Source of the DNA: Micromonospora trifolii
Lineage (GTDB): Bacteria; Actinomycetota; Actinomycetes; Mycobacteriales; Micromonosporaceae
DNA: 64,000 nt
Assembly (NCBI RefSeq): GCF_022229005.1
Contig: NZ_JAKKFD010000015.1
Span: 1 to 64,000 of the forward strand
Reading direction: 5' to 3'
The translations under genes were made by a program, and so were the position numbers. The notes under the pieces are model-generated. The model saw only the letters and a program-made list of their open reading frames with translations, did not search any database and was not told where the DNA came from. How positions within the stretch are numbered: the stretch's first letter is position 1; each line of letters opens with the position of its first letter. Of the stretch, positions 19,967-30,085 are shown one piece after another.

Positions 19967-20710
19967 ATGCGACTGACCGTTCTGGGAAGCGCCGGCAGTT
20001 TCCCTGGCCCCGAGTCACCCTGTTCGGCATATCTCATCGAGGCCGACGGCTTCCGGCTCCTGGTCGACTTCGGTTCGGGGTCGCTGTCCAGCCTCCAGCG
20101 GTACGCGGGGTTGCACGCCCCGGACGCCATCCTGCTGACCCACCTGCACTGTGATCACATGTTCGACGCCGTGCTGTACGTGGTGGTGCGTCGGTACGCC
20201 CCGGACGGCCCCTACCCCGCGCTGCCGGTGTACGCGCCCGCCGGCGCGCCGGACCGGCTCAGCGCCGCGTACGGCGACGACGGTTCGGTGGAGGACGTGT
20301 ACCAGTTCTACGCGCTCCAGCCGGGCGCCTTCCCGATCGGCCCGTTCTCCGTCACCGTCGACCGGGTCAACCACCCCGTCGAGACGTACGGTGTGCGGCT
20401 GGAGCACGACGGTCGTTCGCTGTGCTATTCGTCGGACACCGCACCCTGCGACGCGTTGCTGCGGCTGGCCCAGAACGCCGACGTGTTCCTCTGCGAGGCC
20501 AGTTACCTCGACGGCATGGACAATCCGCCGGATCTGCACCTGACCGGTCGGGAGGCCGGTGAGGCGGCGACCAAGGCCGCTGTGGGCCGGCTGCTGCTCA
20601 CCCACCTGGTGCCCGCCTGGGGCAGCGAGGCGCACACCCTTGAGTCGGCCGCTTCGGCGTACGCCGGGCCGCTCGAGGTGGTCCGGCCCGGCGCCAGCTA
20701 CGACATCTGA
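19967..20710 (+). CDS. MBL-fold metallohydrolase (Rv1339-like cyclic-nucleotide phosphodiesterase)
   Basis: 247-residue dinuclear metallohydrolase. The metal motif HLHCDH appears as LLTHLHCDHMFD, a further His lies in VNHPVETYG, Asp in YSSDTAPC, and the last His in LLLTHLVPAWG. The pattern and position downstream of cysM match M. tuberculosis Rv1339, reported as an atypical class II cAMP phosphodiesterase. A regulatory phosphodiesterase is therefore the favoured role, with RNase Z-like hydrolases as the alternative. It begins a new transcription unit and precedes a mannosyltransferase and the rph-rdgB pair. Confidence 0.85.
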   Translation: MRLTVLGSAGSFPGPESPCSAYLIEADGFRLLVDFGSGSLSSLQRYAGLHAPDAILLTHLHCDHMFDAVLYVVVRRYAPDGPYPALPVYAPAGAPDRLSAAYGDDGSVEDVYQFYALQPGAFPIGPFSVTVDRVNHPVETYGVRLEHDGRSLCYSSDTAPCDALLRLAQNADVFLCEASYLDGMDNPPDLHLTGREAGEAATKAAVGRLLLTHLVPAWGSEAHTLESAASAYAGPLEVVRPGASYDI

Positions 20711-20820
20711 CGCACCGAGTCCCGGTTTGCGAGGCCCGGCCGCGGTGTTGTGCCGTACTGTTCGCCAGCCGGTCAGCGGGCGGTCGTCTGGCGCACCAGC
20801 GGCACCCGCACGGTGTGGGC

Positions 20821-21966
20821 ATGCGGATCGCCATCGTGACCGAGTCGTTCCCACCGGATGTGAACGGCGTCGCGCACTCTGTGGTGCGGACGGCGGAGCA
20901 CCTGCTCGACCAGGGCCATGAGCCGGTCGTCATCGCGCCCGCCCCGCCGGCCGCCGGCCGGCAGAACATCGACCGGCTGCCGTACCCGGTGGTGCGCATC
21001 CCGAGCGTGCCGCTGCCCCGCTACCAGGGCTTCCGGCTGGGTGTGCCGACCAACACCCGACTGACCGGGGCGCTGCTGTCGGCCGAGCCGGACGTGGTCC
21101 ACCTGGCCAGTCCGTTCGTCCTGGGCGCCCGGGCGGCCACGCTGGCCAGCCGGCACGGGCTGCCCACTGTGGCGGCCTACCAGACCGATGTGGCGGCGTA
21201 CGCCCGGGCGTACCGCGTCAGTTGGGGCGAGGCCGCGGCGTGGCGGCGGATCCGCGAGATCCACAATTCGGCGCAGCGCACCCTCGCCCCCTCCACTCGG
21301 GCCGCCACCGACCTGATCGCGAACGGGGTACAGCGGATCTGGCTGTGGCGGCGCGGTGTGGACGCGGTTCGCTTCGATCCGGCCAAGCGGTGCGCGACGC
21401 TGCGGAGCCGGCTGGCGCCCGGCGGTGAGCTGCTGGTCGGCTACGTCGGTCGGCTCGCCCCGGAGAAGCGGGTGGAGTTGCTGGCGGCGACGTCCCGACT
21501 GCCCGGCGTACGGGTGGTGGTGGCCGGCGACGGCCCGACCCACCGCCAGTTGGCGCGCGAGCTGCCCGGGGTGACGTTCCTGGGCGTGCAGCAGGGCGAG
21601 GACCTGGCGCGGCTCTACGCCAGCCTGGACCTGTTCGTGCACACCGGACCGCACGAGACCTTCGGCCAGACCATCCAGGAGGCGCTGGCCTCCGGGGTCC
21701 CGGTCGTGGCGCCGGCCAGCGGCGGCCCGGTCGACCTCGTCGACCACGGCGTGACCGGCCTGCTGGTGCCGCCGAACGACGGCGACGCGCTCGCCGCGGC
21801 GGTGGCCGAGCTGACCGGCGACGCCGACCGGCGGCGGGCCTACGGGCTGGCCGCCCGGGTCGCTGTCAGTCGCCGCAGCTGGGCGGCGGTCGGCGACGAG
21901 CTGATCGGGCACTACCACGCGGTACGCGCCGTTGCCGCCACCGTCGGCCTGCCGGCCGCCTCGTGA
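20821..21966 (+). CDS. GT4 glycosyltransferase (MgtA-like alpha-mannosyltransferase)
   Basis: Retaining GT-B glycosyltransferase of 381 residues, probably transferring mannose from GDP-mannose to a glycolipid on the inner face of the membrane. Its N-terminus MRIAIVTESFPPDVNGVAHSV matches GDP-mannose-dependent alpha-mannosyltransferases such as MgtA/PimB. The donor-binding half has VGRLAPEKRVELLAA, VVVAGDGP, and the EX7E element within PHETFGQTIQEALASG. ATG at 20821 is chosen; a GTG at 20815 would add two residues. It interrupts the otherwise conserved Rv1339-rph order. Confidence 0.86.
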   Translation: MRIAIVTESFPPDVNGVAHSVVRTAEHLLDQGHEPVVIAPAPPAAGRQNIDRLPYPVVRIPSVPLPRYQGFRLGVPTNTRLTGALLSAEPDVVHLASPFVLGARAATLASRHGLPTVAAYQTDVAAYARAYRVSWGEAAAWRRIREIHNSAQRTLAPSTRAATDLIANGVQRIWLWRRGVDAVRFDPAKRCATLRSRLAPGGELLVGYVGRLAPEKRVELLAATSRLPGVRVVVAGDGPTHRQLARELPGVTFLGVQQGEDLARLYASLDLFVHTGPHETFGQTIQEALASGVPVVAPASGGPVDLVDHGVTGLLVPPNDGDALAAAVAELTGDADRRRAYGLAARVAVSRRSWAAVGDELIGHYHAVRAVAATVGLPAAS

Positions 21967-22061
21967 CCGGGCCCGTCGGCGGGTTCCTCGGTGTGCACGG
22001 CGCGGACGTTCCCATGGGCACCGCGAGCGAGGTGGATCGCCGCACCGCATAGGGTGCAGGG

Positions 22062-22787
22062 ATGGCGCGACCTGACGGGCGAGGGCCCTCTCAACTTCGA
22101 CCGGTGACCCTGACCCGAGGCTGGAGCACCCATCCGGAGGGCTCGGTGCTCGTCGAGTTCGGCGGCACCCGGGTGCTCTGCACGGCGAGCGTCACCGAGG
22201 GGGTGCCCCGCTGGCGCAAGGGCTCCGGGCTCGGCTGGGTGACCGCCGAGTACGCGATGCTGCCCCGGGCCACCAACACCCGCTCCGACCGCGAGAGCGT
22301 CAAGGGCCGGGTCGGTGGTCGCACCCACGAGATCTCCCGGCTGATCGGCCGTAGCCTTCGGGCCAGCATCGACCTCAAAGCCCTCGGTGAGAACTCGATA
22401 GTCCTCGACTGCGACGTGCTCCAGGCCGACGGTGGCACCCGCACGGCCGCGATCACCGGCGCGTACGTCGCGTTGCACGACGCGGTGGGCTGGCTTGCCG
22501 CCCGGAAGTCGTTGGCCGGTAAGCCGGAGAAGGTGATGCACCGTTCGGTGGCCGCGGTCAGCGTGGGGATCATCGCCGGGGAGGCCCGGCTCGACCTCTG
22601 CTACGAGGAGGACGTCGCCGCCGAGGTGGACATGAACGTGGTGTGCACCGGCGCGGGCGACTTCGTCGAGGTGCAGGGCACCGGCGAGGCGGGCGTGTTC
22701 GCCCGCGACCAGCTCGACGCCCTGCTCGACCTGGCCGTCGCGGGTTGCGCGGATCTGGCCGAAGCCCAGCGGAAGGCACTCGCATGA
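22062..22787 (+). CDS. rph: Ribonuclease PH
   Basis: Phosphorolytic 3'-5' exoribonuclease that trims tRNA 3' ends; forms a hexameric ring. The 241-residue protein shows [51 protein letters not shown], and phosphate-binding [17 protein letters not shown], plus [17 protein letters not shown]. Length and motifs are complete. Its TGA overlaps the rdgB ATG (ATGA), matching the common actinobacterial rph-rdgB pair (Rv1340-Rv1341). Confidence 0.97.
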   Translation: MARPDGRGPSQLRPVTLTRGWSTHPEGSVLVEFGGTRVLCTASVTEGVPRWRKGSGLGWVTAEYAMLPRATNTRSDRESVKGRVGGRTHEISRLIGRSLRASIDLKALGENSIVLDCDVLQADGGTRTAAITGAYVALHDAVGWLAARKSLAGKPEKVMHRSVAAVSVGIIAGEARLDLCYEEDVAAEVDMNVVCTGAGDFVEVQGTGEAGVFARDQLDALLDLAVAGCADLAEAQRKALA

Positions 22788-23401
22788 ACAAGGTCCTGCT
22801 CGCCACGCGTAACCGCAAGAAGCTCGTCGAGCTGCAGCGGATCCTCGACGGCGCCCTCGGCGCGCACCGGATCGCCCTGCTCGGGCTGGACGACATCGAG
22901 CAGTACGCGGAGCTGCCGGAGACCGGCCTGACCTTCGGCGAGAACGCGCTGATCAAGGCGCGGGAGGGTTGCCGGCAGAGCGGGCTGCCGACGATCGCCG
23001 ATGACTCCGGCCTCGCTGTCGACGCGCTCAACGGCATGCCGGGGGTGTTCAGCGCCCGCTGGTCCGGCCAGCACGGCGACGACCGGGCCAACCTTCAGCT
23101 GGTGCTGGACCAGATCGGCGACGTGCCCGACGAGCAGCGGGCCGCCTCGTTCGTCTGCACCGTGGCGTTGGTGCTGCCCGGTGGCAAGGAGCACCTCGTC
23201 GACGGCCGGCAGTCCGGGCGGGTGCTGCGTGCGCCGCGCGGTGACGGCGGGTTCGGCTACGACCCGATCTTCCTGGGCGACGGACAGGACCGGACCAACG
23301 CAGAGCTGACCCCGGCGGAGAAGGACGCCATCAGCCACCGGGGCAAGGCGCTGCGCGAGCTGGCCAAACTGATCGCCAAGGTGCTGCCGCCCGCCGCCTG
23401 A
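22784..23401 (+). CDS. rdgB: dITP/XTP (non-canonical purine NTP) pyrophosphatase
   Basis: House-cleaning enzyme that hydrolyses (d)ITP and XTP to monophosphates, preventing their incorporation. The 205-residue protein has the N-terminal [13 protein letters not shown] loop, [13 protein letters not shown], the catalytic [22 protein letters not shown], and GGFGYDPIF, followed by [10 protein letters not shown]. The start overlaps the rph stop by four bases. A minus-strand gene ends 21 bp downstream with no clear hairpin between them. Confidence 0.96.
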   Translation: MNKVLLATRNRKKLVELQRILDGALGAHRIALLGLDDIEQYAELPETGLTFGENALIKAREGCRQSGLPTIADDSGLAVDALNGMPGVFSARWSGQHGDDRANLQLVLDQIGDVPDEQRAASFVCTVALVLPGGKEHLVDGRQSGRVLRAPRGDGGFGYDPIFLGDGQDRTNAELTPAEKDAISHRGKALRELAKLIAKVLPPAA

Positions 23402-23422
23402 CCAGCACCCGTCAGTCGGCTG

Positions 23423-24646
23423 TCACCAGCGCTTCGTCACGAGGTCGCCGCCCAGCTCGTCGATCGCGACGCGGTCCTGGGTGGCGAGCGCGGTGAGCAT
23501 CCGTTCGGCCTCGGGCACTGTGGCGATCCGACCTGTCGAGGTGGCCCGGGCGGTGTCCAGCTCTTCCAGCCACAGCCCGTCGCGCTCCCAAGCGACCTGC
23601 ACGCAGCCCCCGGAGCGACCGAAGGCGGTCAGGAAGTCCCTGCTCAGCGGCCGCATCGAGCGGAGCAGCAGACATGCCTCGGCCGCGTCCAGCGGCACGT
23701 CCTTCTGGGTGCCGTCGCGGTGCTGGTAGGTCGCCTCGAGGAAATCGGGCGGGGCCGGCTGGGTGACCGCATGCACCGACCCTCCGGCCAACCGCCGGAT
23801 CAGCTCCATGCCGTAGTACCGGCCGACGGTCAGCTCCCGCCCGCCCTGCTCGGGGTACGTGCCCACCAGGGTGTCCCCCTCCCGCCGAACGACGACAGCG
23901 GCGTCCTCATGAGCAACCCGGATCCGTACGCCGGCAGGCAACCAGGGCAGGTGCAGGCCCGCGAGCCGGGCGGCCGACGACAGACCCTCGGTCGGGGCGT
24001 CCAACCCCGTCCACTGGTCCAGCAGCGCCACGTCGATGTCGATGTCGTCGTCGACGCTGGCCGGCAGCGCGGCCAGCCGACCGATCCGGCGTCGCTGCCA
24101 GCTCAGCGAGACCCTGATCCGGGTGCCGGTGTGGCCGTCCCAGTGCACCGTCAACCCTTCGGCGCGCAACGCGGCCGCGATCTCCTCGCCGACGTCGACA
24201 GTTGCGGGCTGCCCGAAGAGGCCCCACGTCAGGTAGACGCCGGAGCCGTCGACGCCGCGCTCGGCGTCCTGCTGGTGATAGAACGCGTACCCCCGTGCCG
24301 TGCGTCCGCGCGGCACCTCGTCGCCGATCTCGGCGACGCCGCAGTTCTGGCAGCAGGCGAAGTTTTCCCGGGCCACCAGCCCAGTTGCCGAGAGCGTCCG
24401 GAACGCCGCGGTGAGCCGGTCGCTGTCGGTGACCTCCGGCCACTGCGCCTGGGCGGCCAGGTGCGCGCTCAACTCCTCGGTCACCACCGGCCAGGCGTGG
24501 GCCTCGACCTCCGCCGGGTTCGCCTCACCGTGCAGGTACTCAATCGTCGCGGCGACGATCGCGGCGGCCGGCAATTCGGCAAGCGCCACCTGGCGGCGGA
24601 CGTGGTCCTGGATCTGCTCGGTGAGCCCCGGCTCCTCGATCTCCAC
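23423..24646 (-). CDS. DUF6891-type protein of unknown function
   Basis: 407 residues with no signal peptide or transmembrane helix. The first half contains a cysteine cluster ARENFACCQNCGVAEI followed by GYAFYHQQDAERGVDGSGVYLTWGLFG, which I associate with the actinobacterial DUF6891 domain; a metal site is possible. The middle has WQRRRIGRLAALPASVDDDIDIDVALLDQW. The C-terminal ~150 residues (RELTVGRYYGMEL, GCVQVAWERDGLWLEEL) resemble the regulator-like domains seen in immunity or polymorphic-toxin-associated proteins. Function unknown. It stands between rdgB (convergent) and hutH. Confidence 0.7.
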   Translation of the reverse strand: MEIEEPGLTEQIQDHVRRQVALAELPAAAIVAATIEYLHGEANPAEVEAHAWPVVTEELSAHLAAQAQWPEVTDSDRLTAAFRTLSATGLVARENFACCQNCGVAEIGDEVPRGRTARGYAFYHQQDAERGVDGSGVYLTWGLFGQPATVDVGEEIAAALRAEGLTVHWDGHTGTRIRVSLSWQRRRIGRLAALPASVDDDIDIDVALLDQWTGLDAPTEGLSSAARLAGLHLPWLPAGVRIRVAHEDAAVVVRREGDTLVGTYPEQGGRELTVGRYYGMELIRRLAGGSVHAVTQPAPPDFLEATYQHRDGTQKDVPLDAAEACLLLRSMRPLSRDFLTAFGRSGGCVQVAWERDGLWLEELDTARATSTGRIATVPEAERMLTALATQDRVAIDELGGDLVTKRW

Positions 24647-24704
24647 GGCGGCGAACCTAGCAGTACCAGACGACAGCCTGGTCGAGGGTGAACCGGGTGC
24701 TGCC

Positions 24705-24729
24705 GTCCGCCGCCTGACCCGTGGCGGAC
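24705..24729 (-). terminator. Short hairpin downstream of the hut operon
   Basis: A 7-bp GC inverted repeat (24705-24711 with 24723-24729) with an 11-base loop lies 20 bp beyond the hutH stop. It is a modest candidate terminator for the hut transcript. Confidence 0.4.
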
Positions 24730-24748
24730 GACAGCGACCCGACGGAGA

Positions 24749-26287
24749 TCAGCCCAGCGGGCCGACCTCCCGTTCGATGGCCGCGCGCAACTCCGGCCCG
24801 GCGACGACGGCACGGGCCGCCTCCATCACCGGGGCGAGGAACACGTCCGGGCCGGGCTCGCCGGCCGCCGCACCGAGCGCGGCGACGGCCGCCCGGCCGG
24901 CCGGCGACGGCTCCAGCGGCGCGCGTAGCTGGAGGCCGCGTACGCCGGCCAGCAGTTCCACCGCGAGCAGGCTGGTCAGGTTGTCCAGCACGGTCCGCAG
25001 CTTCTTGGCCGCCGCCCAGCCCATCGAGACGTGGTCCTCCTGCATTCCGCTGGTGGGCAGCGAGTCCACCGAGGCGGGGGCGGCGAGTCGACGGTTCTCG
25101 GCGACGATCCCGGCCGCCGTGTACTGGGCGATCATCAGCCCGGAGTTGACTCCGGCGTCGGGGGAGAGGAACGCCGGCAGCTCCCGGGAGCGGGTGACGT
25201 CGAGCAGCCGGTCCACCCGCCGCTCGGCGATCGCGCCCACCTCGGCGGCGGCGATGGCGAGGAAGTCCGCGGCGAAGCCGAGCGGCGCGCCGTGGAAGTT
25301 ACCCGTCGACTCGACCCGGCCGTCCGGCAGCACCACCGGGTTGTCCACCACTGACACCAGCTCCCGGCCCGCGACAGTGCGGACGAAGTCCAGGGTGTCG
25401 CGGGCCGCGCCGGCCACCTGCGGGGCGCAGCGCATCGAGTACGCGTCCTGCACGGCGTGCGCCAGGTCGTCGCGGTGCGAGTCCATCACCCGGGAGTCCT
25501 GCAACAGGCGGTGGATGTTCGCCGCCGACGCCGCCTGACCGGGGTGTGGCCGGATCGCGTGCAGCTCGGGCAGGAACGGTCGCTCCGAGCCGAGCATCGC
25601 CTCGATGGCCAGCGCTGCCGTCACGTCGGCCATGGCGAACAGGTGCGCCGCGTCGTGGATGGCCAGCAGCAGCATGCCGAGCATGCCGTCGGTGCCGTTG
25701 ATCAGCGCCAGCCCCTCCTTGGCGGCCAGCTCGATCGGCTTGAGCCCGGCGGCGGTCAGCGCGTCGGTCGCGTCCTGCCGCTCACCGGCCGGGCCGAGCA
25801 CCCAGCCCTCGCCGAGCAGCACCAGCGCGCAGTGCGCCAGCGGCGCCAGGTCACCGGAGGCGCCCAGCGAGCCGTGCTCCGGCACCCAGGGGGTGATGTC
25901 GTGGTTGAGCAGGTCGACCAGGGCCTCCGCGACCAGCGGCCGTACCCCGGACCGGCCCAGGGCGAGGGACCGGACCCGCAGCAGCATCATGGCCCGGACC
26001 ACCTCGCGCGGCATCGGGGCACCCACCCCGGCGGCGTGCGAGCGGATCAGCGCGTGTTGCAGCTCGGCCCGCCGCTCCGGGGCGATGAACGTGTTGGCCA
26101 ACGCACCGAACCCGGTGGAGACCCCGTAGACGGGACGACCCGACGACTCGATGCCGTCCACGATGGCCCGGCTGGTCGCCATGGCGTCGATGGTGGCCGG
26201 GGCGAGGACGACAGTGGCGGTGCCGCGGGCCACCGCGAACACGTCGTCGGCGGTGATCCCGGTGGGCTGGATGGTCACGTGCGTCAT
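24749..26287 (-). CDS. hutH: Histidine ammonia-lyase
   Basis: First enzyme of histidine degradation: deaminates histidine to urocanate. The 512-residue protein carries the Ala143-Ser144-Gly145 triad in [12 protein letters not shown] that cyclises to the MIO electrophile, plus Tyr54 in VYGVSTGFG and the C-terminal QEDHVSMGW motif. It is the last gene of the minus-strand hut operon. Its ATG overlaps the hutI stop by four bases, so the pathway's first enzyme is translated last. Confidence 0.97.
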   Translation of the reverse strand: MTHVTIQPTGITADDVFAVARGTATVVLAPATIDAMATSRAIVDGIESSGRPVYGVSTGFGALANTFIAPERRAELQHALIRSHAAGVGAPMPREVVRAMMLLRVRSLALGRSGVRPLVAEALVDLLNHDITPWVPEHGSLGASGDLAPLAHCALVLLGEGWVLGPAGERQDATDALTAAGLKPIELAAKEGLALINGTDGMLGMLLLAIHDAAHLFAMADVTAALAIEAMLGSERPFLPELHAIRPHPGQAASAANIHRLLQDSRVMDSHRDDLAHAVQDAYSMRCAPQVAGAARDTLDFVRTVAGRELVSVVDNPVVLPDGRVESTGNFHGAPLGFAADFLAIAAAEVGAIAERRVDRLLDVTRSRELPAFLSPDAGVNSGLMIAQYTAAGIVAENRRLAAPASVDSLPTSGMQEDHVSMGWAAAKKLRTVLDNLTSLLAVELLAGVRGLQLRAPLEPSPAGRAAVAALGAAAGEPGPDVFLAPVMEAARAVVAGPELRAAIEREVGPLG

Positions 26288-27471
26288 TGCGGAACTCCGT
26301 TGCGTATTACCTGGCGGATCAGGGGGACACCGGGCCGGTAGGCCAGGTGCAGGTACGACGGCGCGTCGAGGACGACGAGGTCGGCCCGCGCGCCGGGGGT
26401 GAGGACACCGACGTCGTCGCGGCGCAGCGCCCGGGCGCCACCGGCGGTGGCGGCCCAGACCGCCTCCGCCGGGGTCATCCGCATCTCGCGGACCGCGAGG
26501 GCCACGCAGAACGGCATCGACGAGGTGTACGACGAGCCGGGGTTGCAGTCCGTCGCCAGCGCCACGGTCACACCGGCGTCGAGCAGCCGGCGGGCGTCCG
26601 GGTAGGGCGAGCGGGTGGAGAACTCCGCGCCGGGCAGCAGTGTCGCCACAGTGCGGGTGCCCGACCCGTCGCTGTGGGCAGTGTCGGCCAGCGCGGCCAC
26701 GTCGGCGTCGCTCAGGTGGGTGCAGTGGTCGACGCTGGCCGCGTCCAGTTCCACTCCCAGCTGCACCCCCGGGCCGGGGCCGAGCTGGTTGGCGTGCAGC
26801 CGTACGCCCAGCCCGGCGGCCTGACCGCAGGCCAGGATGGCGCGGGCGTGGTCCACGTCGAAGGCGCCCCGCTCACAGAACACGTCGATCCACTTCGCGT
26901 ACGGGGCGGCGGCGGCCAGCATCGGCCCGCAGACCAAACCCACGTAGTCGTCGGGGCGGTCGGCGTACTCGGCGGGCACCACGTGCGCGCCCAGGAAGGT
27001 GGTCTCCGGGCTGGTCTCGGCGGCGATCCGCAGCGAGCGGGCCTCGTCGGCGACGGTCAGGCCGTACCCACTCTTGATCTCCATGGTCGTGGTGCCCTGG
27101 CGCAGCGCCTCCCCGCGCAGCCGGCGCACGTTGACCCGCAACTCGTCGTCGGTGGCGGCCCGGGTCGCGCCCACTGTGGTCCGGATGCCGCCGCCGGTGT
27201 AGGGCTCACCGGCCATCCGGGCGGCGAACTCGGCGGCCCGATCCCCGGCGAAGACCAGGTGGGCGTGGCTGTCCACAAAACCGGGCAGCACTGCGGCCCC
27301 ACCGGCGTCGACGTGATGGTCGGCGGCCGGCGCGTACGCGGACGGCCCGACCCAGACCACCCGGCCCTCCTCGACCAGCACTGCGGCGTTGCGACGAATG
27401 CCGAGCGGACCCTCGCCGGCACCGTTGGTGACCAGCTCACCGATGTTGCCGACCAGCAGACTGCCGCTCAT
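26284..27471 (-). CDS. hutI: Imidazolonepropionase
   Basis: Hydrolyses imidazolone-5-propionate to N-formimino-L-glutamate, step three of histidine catabolism. The 395-residue amidohydrolase has the metal motif [12 protein letters not shown], the substrate loop [20 protein letters not shown], the metal His of [14 protein letters not shown], and Asp in [11 protein letters not shown]. The ATG at 27471 is coupled by a four-base overlap to the hutF stop. Length and all metal residues look normal. Confidence 0.96.
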   Translation of the reverse strand: MSGSLLVGNIGELVTNGAGEGPLGIRRNAAVLVEEGRVVWVGPSAYAPAADHHVDAGGAAVLPGFVDSHAHLVFAGDRAAEFAARMAGEPYTGGGIRTTVGATRAATDDELRVNVRRLRGEALRQGTTTMEIKSGYGLTVADEARSLRIAAETSPETTFLGAHVVPAEYADRPDDYVGLVCGPMLAAAAPYAKWIDVFCERGAFDVDHARAILACGQAAGLGVRLHANQLGPGPGVQLGVELDAASVDHCTHLSDADVAALADTAHSDGSGTRTVATLLPGAEFSTRSPYPDARRLLDAGVTVALATDCNPGSSYTSSMPFCVALAVREMRMTPAEAVWAATAGGARALRRDDVGVLTPGARADLVVLDAPSYLHLAYRPGVPLIRQVIRNGVPQ

Positions 27472-28835
27472 GCGGGTGTCACCGCCTCGATCGCGGACGA
27501 CAGTTCGGTCGGCACGTCGACGGTCAGGTGTCGGCCCTCGGCCACCACCACCCGGCCGTCCACCACCACCTGCTCGACGTCCGCCGCGCCGGCGGCGAAG
27601 AACGCGCCCACCGGCGGCACCCCCGCGGTGCGGGCGCTGTCCAGGCGTACCGTCACCAGGTCGGCGCGGGCGCCCACGGCGATCCTCCCGGCGTCGGCCC
27701 AGCCCAGCGCGGCGTGCCCGGCGACGCTGGCCGCGTTCAGCAGGTCGAGCGGCGCGAAGTGACCGCGCCGGCGGGTGCGCAGCCGCTCGTCCAGCTCCAC
27801 CGCCCGGGCTTCCTCGAACAGGTCGATGACGGCGTGGCTGTCGCTGCCGAGGCTCAACCGGATGCCCGCGTCGGCCATCCGCCGGGCCGGGCCGATGCCG
27901 TCGGCGAGGTCCCGCTCGGTGGTCGGGCAGAGGCACACCCCGGTCCGGCTGTCACCGAGCACTGTCAGGTCCGTGCTGGTGGGGTGGGTGGCGTGGACGG
28001 CTGTGGTGTGCGGCCCGAGCACGCCGTGCTCGGCGAGCAGCGCGGTGGGCGTACGCCCGTGCACGGCCCGGCACTCGTCGTTCTCGGCGGGCTGCTCGGA
28101 GAGGTGCACGTGCAGCGGGGCCTGCCGCTCCCGGGCCCAGTCGGCGACAGTGCGCAGCTGATCGGCCGGGACAGCCCGCACCGAGTGCACTGCAGCGCCG
28201 ACCCGGGCGTGCGGGTCCGCCGGTTGGAACGCCGCGGCCCGTTCGGCCCAGCGGCCCGCGTCACCATCGCCGAAGCGGCGCTGCGGCCCGGTGAGGGGCC
28301 GACCGTCCACGCTGGAGGTCAGGTAGCAGGCGTCCAGCACCGTGAGTCGGATACCGGCGTGCGCGGCGGCCTCCACCAGCGCGGCACCCATCGCGTTCGG
28401 GTCGTCGTACCCGCCGCCGTCCGGCCGGTGGTGCAGGTAGTGGAACTCGCCCACGCAGGTGATCCCGGCGAGCGCCATCTCGGCGTAGACCGCGCGGGCC
28501 AGGGCGAGGTAGGTGTCCGGATCCAGCCGGTCCGCGACGGCGTACATCTGGTCCCGCCAGGTCCAGAAGTCACCCCGCCCGCCGTGGGTACGCCCGCGCA
28601 GCGCCCGGTGGAAGGCGTGCGAGTGCACATTGGCCAGCCCCGTCAGGGTGAGGCCGGGCAGCGGCACCGCGTCGCCGTACACCTCGACCCCGGCCGGAGG
28701 CGTGCTGCCCGGGGTCAGCGGCGCCACCGCCGTGATCCGGCCGTCCTCAACCTCGATCAGCACGTCGGGTGTGGGTTCGGCGTGCTCGGGCAGCCAGGCG
28801 TACTCGGCGAGCCAGCGGGTCGGTGTCACCGGCAT
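27468..28835 (-). CDS. hutF: Formimidoylglutamate deiminase
   Basis: Converts N-formiminoglutamate to N-formylglutamate plus ammonia, marking the five-step hut route. The 455-residue amidohydrolase has the metal motif [23 protein letters not shown] with a zinc His, [14 protein letters not shown] with another, and the Asp of [13 protein letters not shown]. The choice of HutF over a glutamate formiminohydrolase means an N-formylglutamate deformylase is still needed. No HutG-type gene is here; the overlapping upstream gene is an M20-family amidohydrolase instead. Confidence 0.92.
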   Translation of the reverse strand: MPVTPTRWLAEYAWLPEHAEPTPDVLIEVEDGRITAVAPLTPGSTPPAGVEVYGDAVPLPGLTLTGLANVHSHAFHRALRGRTHGGRGDFWTWRDQMYAVADRLDPDTYLALARAVYAEMALAGITCVGEFHYLHHRPDGGGYDDPNAMGAALVEAAAHAGIRLTVLDACYLTSSVDGRPLTGPQRRFGDGDAGRWAERAAAFQPADPHARVGAAVHSVRAVPADQLRTVADWARERQAPLHVHLSEQPAENDECRAVHGRTPTALLAEHGVLGPHTTAVHATHPTSTDLTVLGDSRTGVCLCPTTERDLADGIGPARRMADAGIRLSLGSDSHAVIDLFEEARAVELDERLRTRRRGHFAPLDLLNAASVAGHAALGWADAGRIAVGARADLVTVRLDSARTAGVPPVGAFFAAGAADVEQVVVDGRVVVAEGRHLTVDVPTELSSAIEAVTPA

Positions 28836-30085
28836 GTCAGCTCCTCCAGCACCCGTGCCAACGCCCGTACCCCGGCCGCGCAGTCGTCGTCGGTCGCCGC
28901 CTCGGCGGGGGAGTGCGAGACGCCGGTCGGGTTGCGTACGAAGAGCATCGCGGTGGGCAGGTACGCGGCGAGCACCCCGGCGTCGTGCCCCGCACCGGTG
29001 GGCAGCACCGGCGCGTCGAGCAGTGTGGCCAGCCGCTCGGCCAGCCCGCCGTCGAAGGCGACCACCGGGGTGGCCGACTCCTCGGTGACCGTCACCGTCG
29101 TACCGTCGCGGCGGGCCCGCTCGGCGAGCTTGCCGCGGACCGCGTCGACCAGCCCGGTCAGCGTCTCCGGGTCGGCGGCCCGGGCGTCCAGCCAGCCGGT
29201 CACCTTCGACGGGATCGCGTTTGTGGCGTTGGGTTCGACGGCGACCCGGCCCACTGTGGCGTGCGCGCCGCGCAGCCGGGCCTCCTTGTTGGCCGCCAGC
29301 ACCGTGAACGCGTAGGTCAGCATCGGGTCGCGTCGGTCGGTCATCCGTGTCGTACCCGCGTGGTTGCCCTCGCCGACGACGTCGAAGCGCCAACGGCCGT
29401 GCGGCCAGATCGCGCTGGCCACAGCGACCGGCGAATCCGTGTCGACGAGCGCGCGGCCCTGTTCGACGTGCAACTCCACGAAGGCACCGAACCGGCCCAG
29501 CAACTCCGGGCGGGCGCCCGCCGGCCGCTCACCGAGCGCCTCGGCGAAGCTCACCCCGGCCGCGTCGCGCAGGCCGGCCGCGCGTTCCGCCGACAGCGCC
29601 CCGGTGAGCAGCCGCGACCCCAGACACGGTACGCCGAAGCGCGCGCCCTCCTCCTCCACGAAGGCACCCAGCACCAGCGGCCGGCCGGGGGTGACGCCCG
29701 CGGCACGCAGCTCGTCCACGGCGAGGAACGCGCTCACGATGCCGAGCGGCCCGTCGTACGCCCCGCCGTGCGGCACCGAGTCGAAGTGGCTGCCGGTGAG
29801 CACCGCGTCGGACGCCTCCGGGTCACCCCAGTGGGCGAAGAGGTTGCCGTTGCCGTCCTCGGTGACCGGCATGGCACGGCGCTCGGCCTGCGCCCGGAAC
29901 CAGGTGCGCAGCTCCCGCTCCGGCTCGGTCAACGCGTACCGCAGGTAGCCGCCGCTGTCGGCGTCCCGCCCGACCGGCGCGATCTCGTCCCACAGCGCCC
30001 GGAACCGGGCGGAAAGCTCGTCGGTCGCTGAGTCTCCGTTGTTCGCGACTGCGGGGCTCCGCTGCGCTGCACTCCTCGCGCTCAC
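28826..30085 (-). CDS. M20-family amidohydrolase (allantoate amidohydrolase / carbamoylase-like), candidate deformylase of the hut pathway
   Basis: 419-residue dinuclear zinc hydrolase of the hydantoinase/carbamoylase group. Metal and catalytic motifs are [43 protein letters not shown] and the dimer-contact [11 protein letters not shown], ending with [19 protein letters not shown]. The GTG at 30085 overlaps the hutU stop by four bases, and its 3' end overlaps hutF by ten. Its N-terminal ~15 residues ([16 protein letters not shown]) look like translated dispersed repeat. The operon lacks HutG, so the inferred role is N-formylglutamate hydrolysis; a ureidoglycolate-type substrate is the alternative. 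Confidence 0.85.
   Translation of the reverse strand: MSARSAAQRSPAVANNGDSATDELSARFRALWDEIAPVGRDADSGGYLRYALTEPERELRTWFRAQAERRAMPVTEDGNGNLFAHWGDPEASDAVLTGSHFDSVPHGGAYDGPLGIVSAFLAVDELRAAGVTPGRPLVLGAFVEEEGARFGVPCLGSRLLTGALSAERAAGLRDAAGVSFAEALGERPAGARPELLGRFGAFVELHVEQGRALVDTDSPVAVASAIWPHGRWRFDVVGEGNHAGTTRMTDRRDPMLTYAFTVLAANKEARLRGAHATVGRVAVEPNATNAIPSKVTGWLDARAADPETLTGLVDAVRGKLAERARRDGTTVTVTEESATPVVAFDGGLAERLATLLDAPVLPTGAGHDAGVLAAYLPTAMLFVRNPTGVSHSPAEAATDDDCAAGVRALARVLEELTCR
30031..30085. repeat. GAGCGNAGCG-rich short repeat at the 5' end of the M20 gene
   Basis: On the minus strand the first ~55 bases of the M20 gene are built from GAGCGC/GCAGCG/GGAGC units and then CCCCGCAGTCGCGAAC. This resembles the short low-complexity elements that I associate with gene starts in Micromonospora genomes. 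No second copy was noticed in this window, so the repeat status rests on recollection. Confidence 0.4.
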
